10,378 nucleotides of DNA, from the NCBI GenBank assembly GCA_015680635.1, contig JAABOA010000980.1:1-10378 (forward strand). The letters are read 5' to 3'. This document shows positions 1 through 6,253 of the stretch, one piece after another (position 1 is the stretch's first letter; every line of letters begins with the position of its first letter). The position numbers and the translations under genes were made by a program. The notes beneath the pieces are model-generated. The model did not search any database. It was given only the letters and a program-made list of their open reading frames with translations, and was not told where the DNA came from. This DNA comes from Lunasporangiospora selenospora. Its lineage: Eukaryota > Mortierellomycota > Mortierellomycetes > Mortierellales > Mortierellaceae.

Positions 1-166
1 TTACTAGAAACAAAACAATATGAAAAAAAAAAGGCGAGGACAAGGTGCAATGGATTGACTTGGTGGATTGGTGCGGCTCGTTAGCAAGATTAGGGGTTGA
101 GCCAAAATAGTACATGCTGCAGTCCCTTCTCCTCCCTTCCTCCCTCCTCCTCTCCTCCCAGCCTCA
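1..166 (-). other. 3' untranslated region of the ISWI gene
   Basis: Sequence downstream of the ISWI stop codon (TAA at 169-167) on the minus strand. It starts with a purine-rich run (GGGAGGAGAGGAGGAGG...) and ends with a T-rich stretch. I see no AATAAA. No other gene can be supported here; the small ORFs on both strands overlap the ISWI tail exon and are shadows of it. Confidence 0.5.
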
Positions 167-3100
167 TTAGCGTCTACGACTGGAAGATCGCGTACCCGAA
201 CGCGCCGATGGGGCTGCAGCCAGTGCTGTTGATGCCGAGGCACCTCGCTTGGACGTCGAAGTTGTCGTGGTCGCTGGAGAGTCGCGCTTGGACACCGCAG
301 GAGAAGCTCTCTTTGAGCCCGCGGGTGAAGCTTTCCTTGACGAAGCTGCAGGAGATGACCGGTGAGATGCTGCTGGTGATCCTCTAGCAGAGGACGCTGC
401 CGACTTGGGCTTTTCTTTCTTCTAAATAATGAAAAAAAAGGTATCCCAACCACCATATTAATATGCATGCACGAGTCTGACATTGGGCGAAATAACCATA
501 CTGACAAAGAAAAAGACATACAGAAGGTCGGACAGGCTCTTCAACCTTCTCTTCGGCAAGGAGCAGCTTAATCAAAAAGGTACAGCGACGGTTCAATTCC
601 AAGGGTGTCCGTGACTTGAGGAACCAGTCAAATCGAAACATGGGACTCCTTCGGATCTCGTCCCGGATCCGCTCATAAACATCATCTGCTCCATATCCAA
701 GTCTTTCCAACATCACGATCAAGAATCGATCCTCGTCTTCCGAAAAGTTCTTGGTCTTTGTCTGATTGTAATTGATCCGGAGGTGCTGGAGTGGTGCTCG
801 ATGACGGCTCACCAATGCTGTCAGCTGGTCCTGAATGTCCGATTGACGCTGAAGCTTACTCTCACCCTTCTCGATGCTTGTAATGATTCTCTCATGATCT
901 AGAAAGGGTAAAAGTTCATCCAAAAGCACGAGTACAAACAGTGAAGGTTAATATACAAAAAAAGAGTGTCTGCTCCTTCAAAGATCATAAACCGACAACC
1001 AACACGTTACCTGCAATCTCGGCATACCGCTGCCAGAACGCTTTTGAGTATTTCCGAACCTCGTGCAAAGTCTTGCCCTCAATCTCGTTGGCAATCTCAT
1101 CAAGGTTCTTACGTCCATGTCGCTCACATGCTTTGTAGAACGAAATAAAGTCACGTCGACTCCAGTTTTCGAATCCAAACTCCATCAACTCTTCCTTCTC
1201 CGCTGTTTCCTCCTCAGTCAAGGGTTCTGCAGTATCGATCAACGCCTGCTCCTTACCCTGCTCCTCCTCCAATTCTTCCTCTGTCATAAGCGCTGCATCG
1301 GGACCAGTTGGGGGCTGTGCCCGGTAACCAATGGTTTTACGATAGAAGAGCACCTCTCGTTCCTGAAGTTCAGTCAAACGAGGCGGATAAAATTGAAAGT
1401 CGTTCACAGATACTTGCTTTGGTGGCCTTGGCGCCTTGACTGTCGTGCGAACAGGTCCTGTCCGGAGTGCATCTCGATAATAGTCATCCACTGCATAGTT
1501 GGCCTTGCGCTCTCTCTTGGCCGGTGTGATCCATAAAAGGCTTCCATCAGCTTTACGCTTATTGCTCCAGTCTTCACCCTGCCAATCATAGGCGCTGCCC
1601 TCAGCGTTCGTGAACTTTGCAAGATCTTCCAGTCCAGCGTTCGAGTACTTCTCGTTCAATTCGGCAGTTTTTTCCTCGCCACGTCGAAGGATATTCTCAA
1701 TATCTGGGTCATATGCCAAGTTCTCATGCATTCCCTGGAATACATCTGCTGCTCCGTGTTGAATCATGGTCAAAAGCTCATCCTTACTTGCTGCCTTTTG
1801 TTGTTGAGCCATGCGTCCTTGCTGAATGACCAGTTGATCCAATCGAAGTTTTTGTGCAGCACGCTCCAAGACCTTTTCTTCAATTCCATTCTATCACCAA
1901 AGGAATAATAGTACAAACACCGATCAGCACACAGTTTCTGGAGAGGAGACAAGTCTCTTTGTTACCCAACCAAGGCGGACATTTTACCTCTGTAACAAGC
2001 CTGAAAACATAAACCTGCTTCTTTTGACCAATACGATGTGCACGGTCCTGTGCCTGAAGATCGACCTGAGGGTTCCAGTCACTGTCGAAAAGAATAACAA
2101 TGTCTGCTGTGACCAAGTTGATACCGAGACCTCCTGCTCGAGTCGTCAACAAAAAGATGAACTTTGAGCTGTCAGGCTTGTTGTATTCGTCAATCGATGT
2201 GACACGGTCTTCGTGGGCAGTGTTTCCATCAATACGACAATACTCTATCAGAAGAAGGCTCAGACTTAGTAAAAAGAAAGAGAGTTGTTTCTAATCCAAT
2301 GTAACAAACAATCAAAAGAGCGCACTCACCATAGCCACGGAAGTTACAATAATCCTCAAGGATGTCAAGGACACGACTCATTTGACTGAAAAGCAAGACA
2401 CGCGAGCCTTGCTCTTTCATCCGTTTCAACAGCTTGTCCAGGACAACCATTTTTCCTGCATTGTCAACAATATGTTGATCCGTCGTATAGGGCGGTCCGG
2501 GTTCAGCTCCGTCAAAAAGATAAGGGTGGTTGCAGCACTTGCGCAACTGCATCACAATGTTCAGCAATCGGGTCTTGCCCTCACGTCTGTTGTTCCCGAC
2601 AGCGCCATTGACAGCATCGATATCCTTTTCCAAGATCTTTTGGTACCATCGCCGCTGCATGGGCGTCATACCCACATAGAGATTGATCTCCTTTTTGGGC
2701 AACAAGCTCTTTTCCACATCCGACTTGATGCGGCGGAGCAAAAAGGGCCTCAATACCTTGTGAAGCTGAGAGATTACCCGATCCTGATCACCTCCTTGAG
2801 TGTCGAACCAAGAATCGAAATCCTCAGAATCGCTGAAGACATCAGGGAGCAAAAAGTTCAAGAGTGCCCAAAGTTCGTGAAGGTTGTTCTGGAGTGGCGT
2901 TCCCGTGATCAAGAGGCGATTTTTGGAGTTGAAGGTACGAATGATCTGAGCAAGCTGCGAGTTTTCATTCTTGATTCGGTGAGCTTCATCGATAACAATA
3001 TACTGCCAGGCAAACTTTTTGAGATGTGTTTTCTCTAGTAGACAAACATCATACGATGTAAGGCACACATCAAACTTTTGCGTCAGTAGCGTTGACTGGA

Positions 3101-4389
3101 TCATTTCAGCCTATAGTAAATATGGAAGCCAGGATTAGACGGTGGCAAAGACCTATAGGTTGTATTAAGCATTAAACATTGCTGATGATACTGATAAGAA
3201 TCAAGAGTAACTTACACGCTCATCCTTGCTCGCATGAAGCATAAAGACATTCGAGTCGGGGAGCCATTTGCCAAACTCGGACTTCCAATTGTGAAGCGTG
3301 GACTTGGGAACAATCACAAGGTGGGGACCGGCGATTCCTTGGATATGCTTCAAATAGCCCAGAAACGAGATTGTCTGGAGCGTCTTTCCGAGACCCTATG
3401 TTGCCAAAATGATCAGCATCGAGAATGATTAAAATTATGAACCGTTTATCGTTCATGCCAGGCATCCATTGTTTCACTCAATCCAAGCCATAAAAGAGAC
3501 TAGCCGTACCATTTCATCTGCAAGGATACCGTTGATTCCATTCTTGTATAGAGAGATCATCCAGTTGAGTCCCTGAACCTGATAGTCACGCATAGTACCG
3601 CTCTTGATGTCTGCAAGTCAAGTCATTCCGGAAAGATTTCTATTAAAAACATCGATCTTTGCTTTGGTGCCATGTTACAAATACTCCGCATACTCATACT
3701 CCAAGCAGGCTGCTACGAAAGCTTACATGCAGGCGATTCTGTAAAAATGAATGAACCATCGTCACCATCCTTTTCTTCGTCATCCAAAAGCTCTTGATCC
3801 TCTTCTTTTTCAGTCTTTCGTCCATGTCGCGATCCTTTGGGTGCCTTTGATTTCTCAGTATCCTTTTTCGCCTGCTCTTCCTCGTGGATCTTCAACATTT
3901 CAGCAAACTTTTGATCTTTGGCTTTCTTCAGGTCAATAAAGTGCTTAAAGAGCTCTATCAGGAGAGAACAGCAAGGATTGTCAAACATATTAGCCAGCTG
4001 TAACCAAGACGATCCACTTGAAAACGATTGATCAGAGACGGATAAAAGATCATGCCTGTTTGTCCCAAAAGGTAAGAGATCCGGTTGTTGGTGTCGAGCA
4101 GCTAAATGGTCATTCCCATTCATTAAAAAGCACCAAAATCAGTTCTCTCTCCAATCAATTTCGACTTGGACAAGTGAACGGCGGCCAAGATCGACTGCAG
4201 AATAGAGGAAATCGCCCTAACCTTGTCTCTCTCCATCTGCTTGAGATCCTGAGCAAACGATTCCTTTTGCTGTTGGATCAGGACGCGGTCTTGCTCTCGC
4301 TGGACTTTGCGTTCCTCCTTCTTAATCTCCTCGAGTTCCTTCTTGGAAGGAAGCTGGGCTTGCTCCTCTGTCTTTTGTGATGGGATCAT
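167..4389 (-). CDS. ISWI: ISWI-family chromatin-remodelling ATPase (SNF2 helicase; SMARCA5/Isw1/Isw2 type), 10 exons
   Basis: ATP-dependent nucleosome-sliding and spacing motor acting in the nucleus. I reconstruct exons 4389-4222, 4101-4056, 3954-3727, 3610-3510, 3395-3216, 3110-2330, 2244-1988, 1890-1011, 898-522 and 421-167. They join in one frame to 1090 aa, close to yeast Isw2 and human SMARCA5. In order: a Lys/Glu-rich coiled N-terminus (1-56); YLLGQTELFKHF (about 66-77); an AutoN-like [12 protein letters not shown] (117-128); ATPase lobe 1 with DEMGLGKT (179-186) and DEAH (282-285); lobe 2 with [11 protein letters not shown] (535-545) and DRAHRIGQ (568-575); NegC-like [22 protein letters not shown] (about 675-775, [14 protein letters not shown]); SANT (about 825-880); SLIDE (about 885-1000); and an SPA-rich basic tail (1007-1090). 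Eight introns are GT-AG and one is GC-AG. Family assignment is secure; ISW1 versus ISW2 orthology is not. The start is the weakest part: ATG 4389 is the first in-frame choice, but an upstream coding exon is possible. Confidence 0.96.
3955..4055 (-). other. GC-AG intron in the ISWI gene, next to a 46-nt microexon
   Basis: The exon on 4101-4056 is only 46 nt and encodes [15 protein letters not shown] plus the first base of a Glu codon. Its 3' end reads ACAG followed by GCATGA, so the intron starts with GC, and it ends CTGATAG. Splicing here restores YLLGQTELFKHF, which matches the conserved ISWI N-terminal block (YLLKQTELFAHF in human SMARCA5). The nearest downstream GT (GTCTCT) would add unrelated residues and throw the next exon out of frame. 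The intron is 101 nt and phase 1. The intron on the other side of the microexon (4102-4221) is an ordinary GT-AG intron. Confidence 0.85.
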
Positions 4390-4501
4390 CCGGATCAAAA
4401 ATATAAACAAAGGAGAGCATAAGTCGCCACTTGCTGCAGAACTGAACGCCACAAGGAAAAAGAAAAAATAAAAGAAAAAAAAAAGGCTAGGCATAGCTTA
4501 C

Positions 4502-4525
4502 AACCATCGCGTCTCCTGTTGGCAT
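4502..4525 (-). other. Candidate upstream first coding exon or leader exon of the ISWI gene
   Basis: On the minus strand an ATG at 4525 opens MPTGDAMV and is followed at 4501 by a strong donor, GTAAGC, and a long T-rich tract typical of an intron. Splicing to the AG at 4373-4372 would join it in frame (phase 0) to [12 protein letters not shown] and bypass ATG 4389. The more classical acceptor, TTCTGCAG near 4431, would not keep this frame and would instead make the exon part of the untranslated leader. A possible acceptor (CTTGTAG) also lies just upstream of this exon at about 4531. A donor here is likely; whether the exon is coding is undecided. Confidence 0.4.
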
Positions 4526-4691
4526 CGCTCCTACAAGTTGCTATTATACAATATAGCCAAGGTGTGATCAGAGTAACAGATGAGTAAAGGACAGAGCTCC
4601 ATGCCATTAGCTGTCTCCAATAAGAAACATGTGCTTTTTTTTGAGACGTGATGTGGCATCTGTTCATACATGATTGGTATCCATGTCTTGT

Positions 4692-4781
4692 TCAATTGTT
4701 GGCTAGTCGAATGAGAATGGACCAAGAATGATATGAAAATGATGAACTCGATGCAAACGCGTCCGCCATCCTTTGGTCCAT
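4692..4781 (-). other. Small upstream ORF in the ISWI leader (29 codons)
   Basis: A minus-strand ATG at 4781 in a reasonable context (accaagATGG) opens a Ser-rich 29-residue reading frame, MDQRMADAFASSSSF and onward, ending in TGA at 4694-4692. It lies between the TATA-like element at 4911-4920 and the ISWI coding start, so it would be an upstream ORF if transcription begins near 4890. It could instead be part of an alternative first exon, but I see no good donor inside it. No homology is recognised. Confidence 0.25.
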
Positions 4782-4910
4782 CTTGGTTACAATTCAGTGA
4801 ATCTTTTCTGGCTGAAAAAAAAAAGACCTGTCATACCATGGCGAAACCTAGTCCAATGTCGTATCCAGTATCAACCGCGGGAGAGTGGAGGGAGAAGAGA
4901 GGACAGCAGA

Positions 4911-4920
4911 TATTTTTATA
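4911..4920 (-). promoter_or_regulatory. TATA-like element of the ISWI gene
   Basis: The minus strand reads GCGTATAAAAATATC, a good TATA box match. It is followed downstream (4910-4870) by a pyrimidine-rich stretch of the kind often found around fungal transcription starts. It is about 0.4-0.5 kb upstream of the candidate ISWI start codons, which leaves room for a leader with at least one intron. Assignment is by position and motif only. Confidence 0.45.
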
Positions 4921-5127
4921 CGCTTGCTTCCTCTAGGTTGAACTTTTTTTTTTTTTGCTGAAAAACTCCTAATGCAATGTCCGTGATGGCCTCTAGTCGG
5001 ATGATGTCAATGCACTGTTGTTGATGCAGCCCGAAAGTCTCAAAGGATGTCCGACCGATATGGGAGCAAATTTAGAGAGTCGCGGACCTCACTGACCAAA
5101 TAGTTCTCAAAGCCACAGGATCTCAAC

Positions 5128-5319
5128 CCTTGAACAGAACGCTTACCATAAGCTGGATTTTGGAAATCAAGAGAAACGAGGGGCGATAAGGATGAATGCT
5201 GGCTGTATCTATATCCTTGAAATAATAATAAAACGCCAGCCTTTGCGAGTCTGCTTGTCCATGGGATGGCAGTAATGAACCTCATTGGGGTATTCAGAAA
5301 GACAACGCCTTGAACAGAA
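5128..5319. repeat. Pair of 12-bp direct repeats, 180 bp apart
   Basis: CCTTGAACAGAA occurs at 5128-5139 and again at 5308-5319. With mismatches the similarity runs a few bases further: on the minus strand both copies read AAGnnTTCTGTTCAAGG. The offset of 180 bp is a multiple of three, so both copies encode SVQG in the same minus-strand ORF. This could be chance, a degraded tandem unit or a repeated binding site. Confidence 0.5.
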
Positions 5320-5371
5320 TACTTTTCTATGAACAATTGAGAAGCAAACTACAGTCAGTAGTCTATCGTAC

Positions 5372-5387
5372 CTGTTGACCTCAACAG
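5372..5387. promoter_or_regulatory. 16-bp palindrome CTGTTGACCTCAACAG
   Basis: Perfect 7-bp arms (CTGTTGA and TCAACAG) flank a CC centre. It lies in the divergent intergenic region, about 0.9 kb upstream of the protease start. A dimeric transcription-factor site is possible; I recognise no specific factor. Confidence 0.25.
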
Positions 5388-5762
5388 ACAGGGATGTTGC
5401 AACGATCAGGCTGAAGGTGCCCGTCTGGCGATCCTTTTTAATGTCATATGGGAAATATCAGCTCCGCAGCACTAGGGTAGCACCTTCACCACCAGCACAC
5501 CAGCCCGGCAAGGGCAAACCGGGGCACTAAGTCCATCATACCTCGTTTATTGCAAACGGCAATTGCTACCTGCATGGCCGCTTACTACCTGCATTTGGAG
5601 AGGGGAGTCGGATTCTCGGAATACGGATCGGAATTAGTGAGCACGAAGGGAGAGGCGCACCCCATGAGATCAGTCATTGATTCAGCACCCGGTCTTTGTG
5701 CAATGTTTCAAGTGCTTCAGTGCAACCGTAGATGATAAACTGGTATCGACAAATGGCAATCC

Positions 5763-5801
5763 GAGGGGAAGAGGGGGAGAGAGAGAGAGAGAGAAAGAGA
5801 A
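5763..5801. repeat. Purine tract with (GA)9 microsatellite
   Basis: An uninterrupted 39-nt purine run that includes (GA)9 at 5777-5794, in the upstream region of the AFG3-type protease gene. It is one of several GA/CT tracts in the window near gene starts. Confidence 0.85.
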
Positions 5802-6076
5802 TAGGGAGGGTGGGGATCCCGTTTTTGGGACGGACAAGGCTGGGCATCTACGCTAATATCTGTTGGCTGACGGTTCTGTCCAGCTGTCTTTGCTGACGCG
5901 GACTCTTTCTGTGCGTGCGATTGTGTGAAAGATAGAGGCGTGCGCGTCTGGTTTTTGCTCTTCAGGCATGTTGCCTGTCTTTGATCGGGTGGCGTGGCGC
6001 TAGAGAGCAGAGAGAATTCCCTTTTTGGTCGAGCAACTCTCTGATCTCCAACGGCAACAGAGTGAGAGAGAAAGAC

Positions 6077-6112
6077 AGAGAGAGAGAGAGGGAGGGAGGA
6101 AGAGGAAGAGAG
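6077..6112. repeat. Purine tract with (AG)7 microsatellite
   Basis: A 36-nt purine-only run starting with (AG)7 at 6077-6090 and continuing GGGAGGGAGGAAGAGGAAG. It lies about 150 bp before the protease ATG, in its promoter or leader. Confidence 0.85.
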
Positions 6113-6159
6113 CGGAGAATCTGAGCAAACATTTCCTGGACCCGGATGCAGATTTCGAA

Positions 6160-6251
6160 TCTCTCATCTTCTCTCTCTTTCTCTCCCCTTCTCTCCTTCT
6201 CTTTTCTTTGCTCTCTCACTCCTTGCTTCATCCTTCAATCTCATTCTCTCC
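6160..6251 (+). promoter_or_regulatory. CT-rich leader immediately before the m-AAA protease start codon
   Basis: About 90 nt dominated by C and T (CTCTCATCTTCTCTCTCTTT and similar) run up to the CAAATGAG start context at 6254. Pyrimidine-rich stretches are common around fungal transcription starts, so transcription probably initiates in or just before it. An ATG at 6146 lies in frame upstream, but its translation through this tract is a low-complexity Ser/Phe/Leu string, so I treat the tract as untranslated. Confidence 0.6.
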
Positions 6252-6253
6252 AA

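Larger units (their letters stand above)
4982..5762. other. Intergenic block without a recognisable gene
   Basis: About 0.8 kb between the ISWI promoter and the protease promoter. Composition is mixed, unlike the purine/pyrimidine-biased flanks. It holds a 98-codon minus-strand ORF (5040-5336) and a 61-codon plus-strand ORF (5550-5735). Neither shows a known motif, splice partner or promoter, so I do not call genes. It also contains a 12-bp direct repeat and a 16-bp palindrome (listed separately), plus a 9-bp inverted pair, TGAAGGTGC and GCACCTTCA, about 55 bp apart near 5414-5492. It may be regulatory DNA or an old decayed insert; the sequence does not decide. Confidence 0.4.

Noticed and set aside
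4-519. A 171-codon minus-strand frame over the ISWI tail
   Set aside because: It crosses a clear GT-AG intron (422-521) and reads the tail exon in the wrong frame; the spliced frame gives the SPA-rich tail and a proper stop at 167.
2382-3038. A 218-codon plus-strand frame opposite the ISWI helicase exon
   Set aside because: It is the complement of conserved SNF2 helicase sequence and shows no independent protein features.
5550-5735. A 61-codon plus-strand frame in the intergenic region
   Set aside because: Short, no recognisable motif, no promoter or splice context; such frames arise by chance in spacer DNA.
5963-5977. Inverted repeat CAGGCA-TGT-TGCCTG upstream of the protease
   Set aside because: A 6-bp stem in a long intergenic region is expected by chance, and nothing around it supports a specific site.
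6146-6253. Upstream in-frame ATG giving 36 extra residues on the protease
   Set aside because: The extension is a translated CT-rich leader (Ser/Phe/Leu low complexity), and a normal targeting peptide begins at the better-context ATG 6254.
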